64,000 bases of DNA from Ditylenchus dipsaci (lineage: Eukaryota; Nematoda; Chromadorea; Rhabditida; Anguinidae): assembly GCA_004194705.1 (NCBI GenBank), contig SADC01001289.1, forward strand, positions 248,001-312,000. The letters are read 5' to 3'. A program made the position numbers and the translations under genes. Shown piece by piece: positions 23,592-35,169 of the stretch. Within the stretch, counting starts at the first letter, position 1; the number at the start of each line of letters is the position of its first letter. The notes below the pieces were generated by a model. The model was not told the DNA's origin, made no database searches, and worked only from the letters and a program-made list of their open reading frames with translations.

Positions 23592-24303
23592 CAGGGTGTG
23601 TCAGAATTACGCGGCCACTTTTTTCAAACTAAGTTTTTGTGGCATTGTGCTTTTTCTATAAATTTTATAACCTTTTTTTAAAAGTTGACCACTCATTTTG
23701 TAGCTAAGAATGACAGCTACAAAATGAGGAGTGCAGGACGTTTGATCGCCAGAAATTCGATTGCCAACAAAATTGATCGCCACAAATTTGATTGCCACAA
23801 ATTCGCCAGCGTATTAAGGCTAGTTTTTATTAATTTTTGAAATTTTTGGCACCAAATTGTAGCACTGAATGTCAGCTACATTTTGGCACTAAAACTTCTG
23901 GAAAAACTGAAAAAATTTAAATCCGACACCTTTTTGTAATACCGAGTGAGCGCTTTTTAAAGTTCAAATCTAAATTTTTTCAGTTTTTGTAGAAGTTTTA
24001 GTGCCAAAATGTAGCTGACACTCAGAGCTACAATTTGGTGCAAAAACTTTAAAAAATTTATAAAAATTAAGATCAGAAAACTAGCCTTAATACGCTGGCG
24101 ATCAATTTTGTGAGCGATGAAGTTGGTGGCCATCAAATTTGTGGGCGATCAATATTGTGGCGATCAAATTTCTGGCGATCAAACGTCCTGCACCCAAAAT
24201 GAGTGGTCAAGTTTGAAAAAAGTTTGAAAAAGTTTATAGAAAAAAACTTAAACCACAAAAACTTAGCTTGAAAAAAGTGGCGCGTAATTCTGACACATCC
24301 TGT
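23592..24303. mobile_element. Foldback element with GTGTGTCAGAATTACGCG ends, interrupted
   Basis: The left end GGTGTGTCAGAATTACGCG is inverted at the right as CGCGTAATTCTGACACATCC. The arms carry GTGGCATTGTGCTTTTT and the hairpin core CCACTCATTTTGTAGC, both shared with unrelated-ended elements at 5138 and 45420. The element at about 23732-24193 interrupts it. Confidence 0.75.
23732..24193. mobile_element. Nested element with GTGCAGGACGTTTGATCGCC ends
   Basis: The terminal inverted repeat GTGCAGGACGTTTGATCGCC is inverted at the right. CAAAATGAG flanks both sides, which is an 8-9 bp target duplication. Inside, GGCGATCAA words repeat in both arms, and a further palindrome has the word CACCAAATTGTAGC. 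The duplication length hints at a Mutator-like element. Confidence 0.7.
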
Positions 24304-25135
24304 AGTTAAAGGACCATGTCACAGTGGAATGTGAAAGGTGGGGACACTTCTCTTTCGTCTCTCACAGTACTTTTTGGAGTTATGGCGAACGACTCCAAAG
24401 AGTAAAGCTTGATACGAAAGAGAAGCGCCCCCCGCCAATTCAAATTTTGCAAATGCCACTGCGCGCAAAAACTATGGTCTTTAAAAAATTATTTTTGGCA
24501 GGACTTGAGCTAGTATGCTCTAGCCAAACTTTTTCTCAAATTTCTGCTGCCATTGTTGAAAAATACCATCGCGAAAGTAAAACCAAAAACCAGCTATATA
24601 TACAAGGCAAGAAAAAACAATTGTTAGTACATACAATTCACAGCAAACTTTAATTTTTAAGCTAACTACAACATTATTTGTCAAAATAAAACTTGAAAAA
24701 TTTCGCATATACCAAATCCAAAGTTATTGGAGCGATATCTCTAGCAAACAACAAAAGCTAACCCAAGATTCTTTTTCTCCGCTCCAATCGTACAATATAA
24801 ATTATTTAGAGTGGGCACAAAGGTGGGCAGTTTTCTATTCTTTACACAAATAATGAGCACTATCTAGCAAAAAAATAGATTGCTTTGTTTCAGGGGCCAG
24901 CTGAACTTGAGCATTTGACTTAGGGCTTGTTTGCCATACTCTTTTACGTAGTCATTGTTGGTGTGTTTTCTAGGCTGAGTTCATGGAAGCGAAATGAAAA
25001 CAATACCTTTGTCTTTTCAAAAGTGAATTATTTTGTTGTTTTAGCCCAGGTAGCCAAACCTTCAACTTTTCTGGCTTCACCGCAGACCTAGAAAATAGAG
25101 GGAATAGTGAAGCTTGGATGTCATAATCAAAACAA

Positions 25136-25279
25136 TACCGTATAACCTCTATTAATCCCCTAACCCTTAATTTTTTTCATTAGGATCTTAGAGTTAAGGC
25201 CATTTTTGATTAAAAGTTCCAAAATTTTCAAGGGTTGAAAATTAATCCCTCATGAGCGATTGGTAGAGGTTATACAGTA
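25136..25279. mobile_element. ACCGTAT-family MITE, word AATCCCC
   Basis: It begins TACCGTATAACCTCTATTAA and ends with GTAGAGGTTATACAGTA. The word TTAATCCCCTAACCCTTAA at the left returns as TTAATCCCTCATG before the right end. Confidence 0.75.
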
Positions 25280-25469
25280 TATTCAATTGCAGCTGAGTAT
25301 TCAGTAGGGTTGCTCGCGAAAATTTGCGAATATTGAAACGAAGTGGTTTAGAACGTTTGAAACGATTAGGAAAATAAAATACAGCTGATTCTTTATTGAT
25401 CACACATGGATGATGGACAACAGAATAATAAGCTAACAATCAAGAAAAAAATCTAGTGTATTACTTCCT

Positions 25470-25660
25470 TTACAGTTTTACAGTTAACTCTTTTACAGTT
25501 TACTCTCATTTTACAGTTAACTCTTTTAGAGTTTACTCTCATTTTACAGTTAGCTCTCACTAAACAGTCAACTCTCACTGAGCAACTAAATCTTTTTACA
25601 CAGTCGTTGTCTTCCATAACGTCAACTCTAGCTATAAAGTTAACTCTCATCATATGGTGT
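25470..25660. repeat. Tandem ACAGTTAACTCTYW units
   Basis: Units such as TTTTACAGTTAACTC and TTTTACAGTTTACTCTCA repeat in direct orientation. A similar array, inverted, is at 59183-59275. The apparent protein reading across it is repeat translation. Confidence 0.7.
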
Positions 25661-25917
25661 GTCGTGAGTTGTGTTTTTTTTAGTATTTTTGACATTTCGC
25701 ATCCCTAAAATGTAAAGTCAACTTTTGGTAAATGATTATGAAATACAGTCAACCCCCGCTATAGTGACACCCCCAAAAGTTCGTTCCCACCTAGGGTCCG
25801 ACACTTTTTTTAGCTCAATTTTTGAAAAGTTTTACCAAATCTGATTCGCCAGTCTAATCAATGAATGTATGAAAAAACGCAATGCCAAAAAAAGCTTTTT
25901 TTTTTTTTTTTGAAAAA

Positions 25918-26158
25918 ACGGCGCTAGTAGCAAATACCCCCCCCCCAAACCTGACCTTATAAAAATCGCTGTAACTACCCGTTCAAACAACAAGTTTAGG
26001 CTTAGCCTTTAGGCTTGGGGGTTGGCTAGCGCACGGAAGTTGTGACTAATAAAGAGTTTGCGCACATTTTCCGAGGTCTAGGACATATATTTGGGTACTA
26101 CTTACTTTAGTAAAAAAGTGAAAATCGTTGGGAGGGGGGATAATCGCTACTAGGGTCG
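25918..26158. repeat. G/C-capped palindrome family, copy 3
   Basis: GGCGCTAGTAGCAAATA then a C run, ending with GGGAGGGGGGATAATCGCTA. The interior AAGTTTAGGCTTAGCCTTTA and AAGAGTTTGCGCACATTTTC match the copy at 6032. It abuts a truncated ACAGTC-type element on the left. Confidence 0.75.
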
Positions 26159-27229
26159 AAAAAACCAAAACGATTCAGGTATATTTCAAAAATTTTGTTT
26201 TAAAGACTTTTGTTATTATGTTATGTTTCAGGAAATTCTGCTTTTTCGAAAAAGGGATATCTTTTTTAGGTCGCTTTCAAAAGCTCTACTTTTCGCAAAA
26301 ATTGCGCAAAAAAGCCTGGGTCCCCACAGAAGAGGGCCAAGACAATTTTTTCGGGAGGGATGCGAACACAACTAGAGCCAAAAGGTCTGTGAGCAGAAGT
26401 ATTGACTGAGATAGCATATATTAATAATAGCTAAAAACATTTTCAGCTTAAAAAATGAAGACTAAGGACCAACAAATGGTATAAAAACAACAAAACATCC
26501 AGAAAGGAAAAAACATACATAAGTACTCTAAAAATTAGATCTTATAAATGTAAACTGGTTTTGTTTCAAAAGTAAACACAGGAAATAGGAAACCACGCCA
26601 AACTTGCAAATTAGTTTTTTTGATAAGCAATTTCTAAAAAAATATTAAGTAAATAAAAAACCTTTTTTTGGATAAAAAAAGAGATTAGTGTAATGGTCAT
26701 TTGACGTATGTTATTTGGGTTTTAGCATTTGCGTTTTAGTCTTTTTCAAATGTGTCTACCACATTGTCTGGATGTGTTTTCATGGCCTATCTTTACCCAA
26801 TTTTTTTCAATTATACATATTTATTTATTTTTGTGGCGGCAGCAGTGAGAAAATGGTTGAGTGGAAATAGATACCTTTGTTGCCTTGTTTTTTTGTGTAT
26901 TAGGCGGAAATAGAAAGGTTTTTTTTGACAATACAGCTAAATATTTCAGTTGTTTTTGAGTTTTTTATGTAAAATGATGTACTATGGAAGTAGTTATGAA
27001 TTTTTTCAAATTAAAACACTGCAAAAACAATTTAATTGACAAGATTGGCAATTCAATGGTACTCCAGGCTTTATAATGCACCCGAATCAATTTTTTTGTG
27101 GGGAGGGTTGGGTTGACCTGGACCAGGTACCTACTCGGCCTGGTAACCGATGAGAACTAGAAAAGTTAGACAAGACATTTGAAGATATATTTTAGCAGTT
27201 GATACTTTTGCTTGTGCAATTTTGTCGTT

Positions 27230-28275
27230 GATTTATTGCAGCCCGTAATCTGCATCTCGTCATGTGCAAACGGAAAATCGCATATTGAAAGTACATGACC
27301 GTCATTGACTTTCCGACATTAACAGCTGCAACATTTTACAACTAGACATTTTCGGACACTACTTTTACGCATCATACGAATTTACACCGACATTTTCAAT
27401 CTGTGAATTTGTAGGCCGTCAATAACAGACTATTTATTTGAGGAAGCATCATTTTCAGAACAAAATTTTGAAATCCATATCCACATATGCGACATTTGCA
27501 GACCGACTTTTGCAGAACCACATCCGCAGACGCGACATTTGCAGGCCGAGATTTGTTCTTTAACGGGGAAGGAAGACAGTTACATCTATCTTTTGACATT
27601 GGTTTTCACTTTTGTGTCGCTATTTCCATGAAAAAATTACAAGTTTCCCGTTACTGCATTTTTGGTCGTGTTTTTTGGCCCAAAATGGTGTTTTTTTGGT
27701 GTTGCAGGTTCAATCCCACGTAGTGGCACACTATTTTTTTTGGCTTGTTTGGCCAGTTTAGAGGTAATTTGGGCCGCTGATCCCGAATTTGGCGTCAAAA
27801 AAGTCTAACTACCTCCAAACTGGCCAAAAAAAAAAGTTTGCCACCACGTGGGATTGAACCTGCAACACCAAAAAACACCATTTTGGGCCAAAAAAACGCG
27901 GGCACTTACGCACTGCGCCATGGAAGCCACTAAGTCTGCGAATGTCGCGTCTGCAAATGTCGAGCTACAAATGTCGCTTCTGTTGATGTGGATCTGCAAA
28001 AGTCGTGCTTGCTAATATCGGTATGCAAGTGTTGCGTCTGCAATTGTCGCATCTACATGTGAAAACAACTTTTTCAAATGTACAGTCTGTAAATTACAAT
28101 ACACAAATTTGAAACTGCGAAATGTTACAACTGTTAGTGTCGCATCGTAAATGTCGTAATAGAAATGTTAAGTCGCAAATTTCGGACTGCATAACTCGCA
28201 TCTGCAAGGGTTATATCTGCAAAATGTAGCAGTGGTGATGCGTAATCGCACATAACCGATCGCAAATGTCGAATT
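27230..28275. repeat. One-kilobase folded array of GACATTTGCAG units
   Basis: The left third repeats GACATTTGCAG/GACATTTTC-like units and the right third repeats the inverse, CTGCAAATGTCG. The middle (27640-27935) is the tRNA-like foldback. The unit is degenerate but recognisable in about ten copies per side. Confidence 0.65.
27640..27935. mobile_element. tRNA-derived foldback element, copy 2
   Basis: The right arm, read on the minus strand, has TGGCGCAGTGCGTAAG (A-box-like) and CAGGTTCAATCCCACG (B-box-like). The left arm has the + strand inverse with CAGGTTCAATCCCACG. Between them lie inverted TTTGGCCAGTTTAGAGGTA and TACCTCCAAACTGGCCAAA. It shares arms and spacer words with 4910-5475. Confidence 0.65.
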
Positions 28276-28729
28276 GATGATAAAACAATCTGCAAATTAT
28301 GATCCGTACTTGTTAGTCCTCATCGGTCACCAGGCCACCTACTTCTAGTTTTGGGGTATAAGTGGCGGAAATCGCAATTAACCAACCCGATTTCTACATG
28401 ATTTTGAGTTAGGGAAAATGATTTGTTTTCGATTATGACAAAAATATTTTTTCAGATACTCCAGGAGGATATCCAGCCGAGGATACTATTTCCGGGTTCA
28501 GAAATTTCGGTGGCGAAAATCACAGTTTTGGTCCTAAAAAAATCAGATTCCCCTGACAAATTTGGGCAAAAAAGTGGTTTTTTAAATTTTATCTAACTTT
28601 TAATTTTTTAGACCAGCCAGGTGGAGATCCATCTATGTGATGGGTAATTATCCTAGGTGTTTAGATATGGATAGGTAGAATCCCAATCTAGTCTTAACAA
28701 ACAAAACGGACTAGACTGGTTCAAGTGTT

Positions 28730-28985
28730 ATACTGGCCAAAACTCGGCCGAATTAAGTACTAAATTGACCCAAACTTGATTGGCTGACATAAAAGATTGG
28801 CCAAAGTCCAATTTCCTAAAACATAAAATTGGCCAAACTCCGATTGGCTGGATTATTATATTGGCCAAAATCCGATTGTCTGACATAAAAGATTGGCCAA
28901 GGTCCGAATAGCGGAACGCCAAGACTGGTTGAATTTTTTTGGCTGAAACAAACTGTTGGTTCAAAAAAAATGTTTGGTCAACCCT
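28730..28985. repeat. Tandem TTGGCCAAAnTCCGATTG units
   Basis: The word TTGGCCAAA(G/A/C)TCCGATT recurs about six times, with ATAAAAGATTGGCCAA as the most regular part. It is a short satellite-like array in direct orientation. Confidence 0.6.
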
Positions 28986-29583
28986 CCCCAATCAAACTTT
29001 TCTAGCTTTAGTATCGGGACAATTTTGCAATATTTCCATCCTTACTTTATTTTGTGAAGTAAGTAGACTCAATTTTTCATTCTTACTAGGACCATTGAAA
29101 AGCTGAGCTTATTTCTAATTTTGCCCTATTAATGGCTTATAAAATTACAGAAATTTAGATTTGATTAGCGAGTTTCAAGCTATCTCAGACCCATGTTTGA
29201 GTCCGTCCTAACATACGCTGGCCGAATTTTGCATGAGTTTTAAAAATTACAAAAAATTACAACAGGGAGACCAAGTTAAAAAAGTGGTACCCGGGGCCAA
29301 ACCTTGACCTAGCTTAAATTTTATAACAAAAAACTCACGCTAAAGAGAGCTGAAACTTGTATGGGTTCCTTTCATAATAATAGTGTTTTGATGGCTAATG
29401 AAAAAAACTAATAATCCAGGAGATCTTTAAGCATAATGTAGATCAAAGGTTAAAACTGAAACCTTGCAAATATAGTTAATGATTACATTATATGCAAAAT
29501 ACAACGGATGTAATGCGTTTTATAAAAAATACCAAAAGACCATGAAAATTGATATCAATTTGCGAAATTTTGAATGCCGTATT

Positions 29584-30155
29584 TACTCTATTGAAGGACC
29601 CTGTCTCTTCCTTATCGTAGCGAATTCAAAAGTTTAAATTCCGTCAAATTCTTTCCATAATATTTTCGAATTTTTTTGTTTGCATTTATTTTTTAGAAAA
29701 TATATTTGTAAATTTGTTCAAAATTTAGATTAATTTACTAGTCGAGCCCAACGTTGCTGCCCAACCTCCAAAGAGTATTTTTCTCTAAGCCAACTTTTTT
29801 CATTTTTCACCTATTTCACACCTATTCCACCGATAATACCAAGTCTATTCGGTCGCTTCGTGGTCGAAGACCAGTACACTTCACATTGCAGTGGATTGGG
29901 GTGAAAAAAATCAAGGTTATCGAAAAAGGTGGGCTCAGAGAAAAATACTCTTTGGAGGGGGCGAGCACTTGGGCTTTTACGAGCAACGTTGGGCTCGACT
30001 AGTAAATTGTTCCAAATTTTGAACAAATTCACAAATTTATTTTCTAGACAATAAATGCAAACAAAAAATAATTCGAAAACATTGACCAAATCTATGTGGT
30101 CCCGCGCGCATTCAAACCTTTGAAATTGCCATAAAAAGCAAGAGACAGGCTCTTT
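29584..30155. mobile_element. Long imperfect palindrome with perfect GAGCCCAACGTTGC core arms
   Basis: CTAGTCGAGCCCAACGTTGC at about 29740 is inverted at about 29981-30001. Outside it, TTTGCATTTATT...TTTCTAG and TTCAAAATTT pair across, extending to CCTGTCTCTT against AAGAGACAGG. The inner part with CCAAAGAGTATTTTTCTCTA is shared with 36698-37130 and 61863-62170. Confidence 0.75.
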
Positions 30156-30184
30156 TAACTCCCTTCCCCAAAAGTGGGAATTCT

Positions 30185-30330
30185 TTATTTTATGGCATTG
30201 CCTATCGACCCACTTTTTCAAAAAGACTCTATCAGAATGTCTTGCGGGCTAGATTTTGGTATGTTACTGCTCAAGACTCTATTCGAAAAAGTGGGTCAAT
30301 GGAAAATGCCATCAAATTCAATTTTTTTAA
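30185..30330. repeat. Palindrome around GACCCACTTTTTC
   Basis: ATGGCATTGCCTATCGACCCACTTTTTC pairs with the inverse GAAAAAGTGGGTCAATGGAAAATGCCAT, with AAGACTCTAT repeated near the loop. Each arm is under 60 bp. Confidence 0.55.
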
Positions 30331-31060
30331 AGCCCACAAAAGGTCATTTTACCTACACCTTTTTCGACTTTTATGGTGTTTTTACAAGGAAATAAAAATA
30401 TTTTAGGGGGGGGGGCTAAAGCCCGGTTAGCCCTCCTCCCCTTGGGTACGTGCCTGGCTGGGACCGAGAAGCTGAAAAGGTACTGGGACCAACCACATAA
30501 ATGCCTCAAACTGTCCTTCTGACTAAACTCGATGGATAAAAACATCTGTTTACAAAAAATTTACTTTCTTCAAATTCGTAGATTTCAAATTTTTGAAATG
30601 ATTTGACACAGCCTCCAATCAAAAGCAGAGATCTGGGACTACATTATGGTAGGCCACCGATGTTATTTTTAAAAAATAGCTGTGTTTTTGATTACATATT
30701 ATCCGTGGGGTACTCAACAAAAATAATTTCAAAATAATCCCTTTTAAATTGACCTGGTACCTGCCTTTCGAAATGATCCTATCGGCGATGGGCATGCCTC
30801 TTTGAGCTAAAATAAGCTAGAAAATGCAACTTTATAAACTAGTCAGGAAACTATGATACAAAAAGGCAGGAGATACTGATTTTGTATAAATATTTTATGA
30901 AAAAATTACACAGTCAATAAAATATTATTTTTTACACCAGTTTAATTTTTTATAAATTGAAGAAGCCATAATTTCAGAATTTTCATATACATTGCATTAG
31001 CAAGGTATTAGAGGAGATTCGAAAAAAACTATAATAAGTGCAAAATTAAGCAGAGCAAGG

Positions 31061-31130
31061 ATGAGCAGAAGCACAGAACGTGAAATTTGGAAAAGGGCAG
31101 GAATTTTTGGAAAGGCGATTGTGTGTGCCG
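31061..31130 (+). CDS. Possible first coding exon (MSRSTEREIWKRAG...)
   Basis: The ATG at 31061 opens MSRSTEREIWKRAGIFGKAI then VCAG, directly followed by a strong donor GTAAGT at 31131. The segment is non-repetitive, unlike its surroundings. I cannot find its partner exon. The downstream gene at 36260 does not match its phase. Treat as a candidate only. Confidence 0.25.
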
Positions 31131-31330
31131 GTAAGTGGGAGGAACAATGTGAGTGAGCGAAAGGCAGAAAAGAGAAGGCCAAACAAATGGAATTATTTAT
31201 TTGTTTTCATTTTTGCTTTTTCCGTTTTTTCAAAGGTAACCAAGTGTCTTTTCATAATAGGTCAAATCCACTACAAAAAATATTAAATTTTTATGTGATA
31301 CTTACTTTTCACACTGTTCTTGTTGAAACC

Positions 31331-31435
31331 CGAAAATTGCGCGCCGGAAAATTGCGCGGCGAAAGATTGCATGCCGGCAAATTGCGCGCCGAAAAGTTGC
31401 GCGCCGGAAAATTGCGCGCCGGAAGATTGCGCGCC
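31331..31435. repeat. 15-bp minisatellite, seven units
   Basis: GAAAATTGCGCGCCG and close variants repeat seven times in direct tandem. Because 15 is a multiple of three, one frame stays open and reads KLRAG/KLRAE repeats. I regard this as incidental. Confidence 0.85.
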
Positions 31436-32293
31436 AAAAATATAAAAATAAAATTTTTGATGGGTTTCACAAGCGACATTTGAACGGAAAAATTTTATTT
31501 GTGAAACCCACCAAAAATATTATTCTCTCTATTTATACTTTTGTCGCTCAATTTTCGCCCCGACGACCAGAAAGAGAGGGACGCTTATTAGAGTCATTTT
31601 AAAATTTCCTGGTGAAACGGAAATACGGTATACAGTTCTGTAGCACAACTCTTCCTTTTTGAGATAATATATGAAAATTGCCTGAATAATTTTAGACAAG
31701 TCAACGTTTAGCTCCTGACACTTGTTCGGTCATTTTATGAATTGGCAAGCATTTTTATTTTTCAGTGAACAAAAAGTTCAATTCAGGGTTTTGCGCTTCA
31801 GCACTAATTTGGCGCTGAGTTGTGGCACTGTTCAAGAGTTACAGAAACTATGATTCAGAATGACTCTTTAAGATCTGATCGTTGAGATATGGTCTTTTTA
31901 AAAAAAAATTAATTTCTTCAAAAAAATGACCGAAATCCGAGAAAAAAAGACTTGCATTTTGGTCATTTTTTCAAAAAATTGATTTTTTTCCAAAGGGCAT
32001 ATCACAACACTCAGATGGTTTTTTAGCTCTTGAACAGCGCTACAACAGAGTGCAAAGATGATGCATAAGTGTTAAACCCTTAATTAAACTTTTGATCACT
32101 GAAAATGACCAAAAAGCTTTGAAGATTATCAAAATGACTGCACAAGCGTTAGGAGCTGTATGCAGGGCAGCAATTTGGGGGGGGGGGGTGTTTCCTATGG
32201 GTAATTACCCCATCCCCTTTGGAAATACGTTACCTAGCCCCCCCCCCTTGACCGTGAAAATTAGGCAAATTAACAAACCCCTTGTACTTTACA

Positions 32294-32545
32294 TACCGTA
32301 TTTCCTCTGATTAGCCCACACCCTCTAATAAACCCACACCCCCAACTTTGAACACCTGTATCTCAACTCAGAACTTTTTTTGCAAAGCCATTTTTTGCAT
32401 TTTTTTAACTCCCACAAGCTCTACCGATTCCAATTTTTAGATTTTGGTTGAGCACCCAAAAATCTCGAGATTGATCTCAAATTTTCAGATTTTCGGGAAG
32501 TTGAAAAATGAATCCACATGTGCGATAATTGGAGGAAATACGGTA
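32294..32545. mobile_element. ACCGTAT-family MITE, word CCCACACC
   Basis: TACCGTATTTCCTCTGATTA at the left, inverse ending GGAGGAAATACGGTA at the right. The word AGCCCACACC/AACCCACACC is doubled at the left and returns as AATCCACATGTG near the right end. The internal block CTCCCACAAGCTCTACCGATTC is shared with 33654 and 59368. Confidence 0.8.
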
Positions 32546-32598
32546 AGATGCGCGCCATATTGAGATTGCCTGATTCTTTCAAAACAAGAACTACACAC

Positions 32599-32670
32599 TA
32601 CAGTCAAGTCTTGGTATAAGATACACCCGCGGGACCACACCAGGAGCCCTTGTATCAAGACTAGACTGTT
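32599..32670. mobile_element. Very short ACAGTC palindrome
   Basis: ACAGTCAAGTCTTGGTATAAG is inverted at about 32650 as CTTGTATCAAGACTAGACTGT. It is about 72 bp long, with CGCGGGACC in the loop, recalling the GGGGACCGG motif of larger relatives. Confidence 0.6.
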
Positions 32671-32732
32671 TCTTTCACCAGCTGTGCCTGTATATAATGA
32701 TTTTAAAGCAAAAGGTTCATTTAAAAATGAAA

Positions 32733-32902
32733 TACAGTCGACTCCCTCTATAACGAACACCCTGGGAACCGGTCTAAAGTGTTCGTTATGGCGGGAGCTC
32801 GATATAGAGGGAGTGCCTTGTAGAGGCCTTATTTAGGGCAAATCCAACAAACCAAAAAAATTCGCTCGTTATAGAGGGACTTCGTTATAAGAGTCGACTG
32901 TA
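32733..32902. mobile_element. ACAGTCGA-type MITE, word TATAACGAAC
   Basis: It begins TACAGTCGACTCCCTCTATA and ends with GAGTCGACTGTA. CCCTGGGAACCGG follows the first word. The word GTTCGTTATAGAGGGA, or a variant, appears at least four times, direct and inverted. Confidence 0.8.
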
Positions 32903-33653
32903 ATATAATTTTCAAGATTTTTTCCAACTAATATGCAATTCAATACTGACTTAAAGTAAACGAAGCTCAGGCTATATCAAACAGGCTAGATACAACCAAC
33001 ATCATCCAGATTTTTTTCACCATAATTCCATACAGCATGAAATTTTTGGTGCTCCTGGAATATAACACCCACTTCATAATGATTTTTAGGCTTAGAAATC
33101 AGGCTTAGCCTTTGGGCTTAGGCTTTGGGCCTTAGGACTTAGGCTTAGGGAAAACCCAACAAAAATTCAACTTTTCCAAAAAAAAACTATGCTTCTAGCT
33201 ACCCCCAAAAATTATTGGGGGAGACGGTATATTTCAGTAGCTTTTGGCGGGGAGGGGTGGGGTATATTCCAATAGCGTCATACTTTCTCAAAAGTAGCTT
33301 TCCGTCTTTTTAACTCTAGAATTGTGAGAAAGTAATGAAAAATTGTAAATATTAAAATGATAATAATTCCAGAAATATTATATTTAATAAATGACACTGT
33401 AAACATAATAGTAAATAGAGGAGCGCAACCTTTACTAATATCTTCCGTTCATTTTTTTATTTTAATATTTCATTTCCTTTGCCTAAGGCAGTGTTTTTTG
33501 TTTGGATTTTGACAAATGTTTGTTTGTTTTGTTGAAAAGTGCATTTTGTTTGTGAAACTAAAAAACTAATTAAGAGCGATTTTATGTAACTTCGGATCTG
33601 GGCCCTTATATGGTTGCCGATAGCAACTTTTGGTCATGTCGGATTATTGCATG

Positions 33654-33905
33654 TACCGTATTTCCTCTAATAAGCGCCCTCGCTCTAATAAGCGCCCCCT
33701 CGACTTTGAGGGTCTGGATATCAGTGTAGAAGCAATATTTTGCAAAGCTGTTCGATACCTTTTCTTAACTCCCACGAGCTCTACCGATTCCACTTTTTAG
33801 ATTTTGGTTGAGCACACAAAAATTTCGAATTCGAATTCCAAATTTTCCGATTTTGGGGGTTTGAAAAATAAGCGCCCCGGGGCGCTTATTAGAGGAAATA
33901 CGGTA
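33654..33905. mobile_element. ACCGTAT-family MITE, word AAGCGCCCC
   Basis: TACCGTATTTCCTCTAATAA at the left, inverse ending GAGGAAATACGGTA at the right. AATAAGCGCCC occurs twice at the left. At the right, AAGCGCCCCGGGGCGCTT is the word joined to its own complement. It is the clearest copy of the family. Confidence 0.85.
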
Positions 33906-35169
33906 TGCCTGTTAGTATGGTACAGGAGTCATGCAGGATTATTGTTCGGTGATAAAAATGAAGAGAATAAAAACGATAAAAATTAAAAAATTTAAAAAAA
34001 AAAACATAGTCCACGACGGATGTTTTGCCACTGTCTCAATAAATTTTGGCTAAAGTACACTATACCATCTACCTCAAAAACCCCAAAATCGTCTTTTTTG
34101 CTGAAACTAGCCTCTGAAACATGCCGAAAAGTTAGTTTTAAAGTCCAGCTGAGCATTCTTGACAGAAGGATCTGCTGAAAATTTGACTTTTCACCTTGTG
34201 GGACCAGGTCAATTTAACCTAAAAGAGTACGTGGACATGTATTGATGGCCAAAAAGATATGATTCAAACACAGTTTTGTTTGCTAGGGCCTTTCAGCTTT
34301 TCTATTTTTCACCTACAAGAGTAATTCACTGGATTCATTCAACGCGGGACAAGTATTTTTAAAACAAAATCTCTGAAAATCGTAAACCTTACTTATTAAT
34401 ATTATTTGATTATAGAATTTAAAAAAAATTTCTTCGAAAAAACATATTTTCATAGGATATTATTGACAATTTGCCATGGGAGATGCTGGATCAGCTGCCT
34501 AAATTTCATAGAAATCGCGATCACAGATGCATAAAAGTTCAACGCAAAGTGAGCAGCGGAATTCTTGAGTGAATGTTGGACCATTTTATTGACAATCTTG
34601 GTTGTTATTTAGTTGACTAAAGAAGAGTTGTTCTTTTTTCTAGATATTTTTTTATGAAAACAAAGAAAGTCTTTTTAAAACAATAAAAAAACTCAAAATT
34701 TTTATTAGTAACTGCTGTTTTTTGTCAAACAAATTCCCATCTTTTCCTTTTTCGAATTAGAAAAAAATCTCGTCAAAACACTGCAAATTTGAAAAGTTAT
34801 GGCTTTAACCAACAGTCACAAAATTTTGGCCAACCCTGTATTTACGATACGCTGAAAACGATTTTGCTGTTACTTTTTTTATTTTTTTGTGTTCCATTGT
34901 TGAGATGCAGATCTCGGAAGTAACCTACTCCGGGGCAAACCCTTTTTAAAAAAATTCCAAGCAGTTGCCAATGCCTTTAAACACATAGTTGAATAGAAGT
35001 AGAAAAATAGAAGTTATATTCTTTAGCCGGTCAAATTTGGACCGCGATCGATTAAGTTTTCGATAAACAAAAAAAGGTATCCCGTTACATTCCAGTTCTT
35101 TTCACCTTAGTCTTCCCAGGCGAAAAGCTAACTTCAGGCAAAAACAAAGTTTTATTTTAAATGTACGAT

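Larger units (their letters stand above)
22056..31060. other. Nine-kilobase gene-poor, repeat-dense stretch
   Basis: No coding region I can support. Identified contents: nested foldback elements at 23592-24303, an ACCGTAT-type element at 25136-25279, tandem ACAGTTAACTCT units at 25470-25660, an ACAGTC-type fragment at 25744-25862, the G/C-capped palindrome at 25918-26158, a large folded array at 27230-28275, tandem GATTGGCCAAA units at 28730-28985 and palindromes at 29584-30155 and 30185-30330. Confidence 0.5.

Noticed and set aside
25453..25695. Minus-strand ORF with repeated MRVNCK
   Set aside because: It is the translation of the ACAGTTAACTC tandem array, not a protein gene.
28730..28985. 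CRISPR-like array
   Set aside because: Units are direct but degenerate, with no constant spacer length, in an intron-bearing eukaryotic genome.
31187..31483. Plus-strand ORF ending in KLRAG repeats
   Set aside because: The periodic part is the 15-bp minisatellite, and the rest is AT-rich hydrophobic sequence without gene structure.
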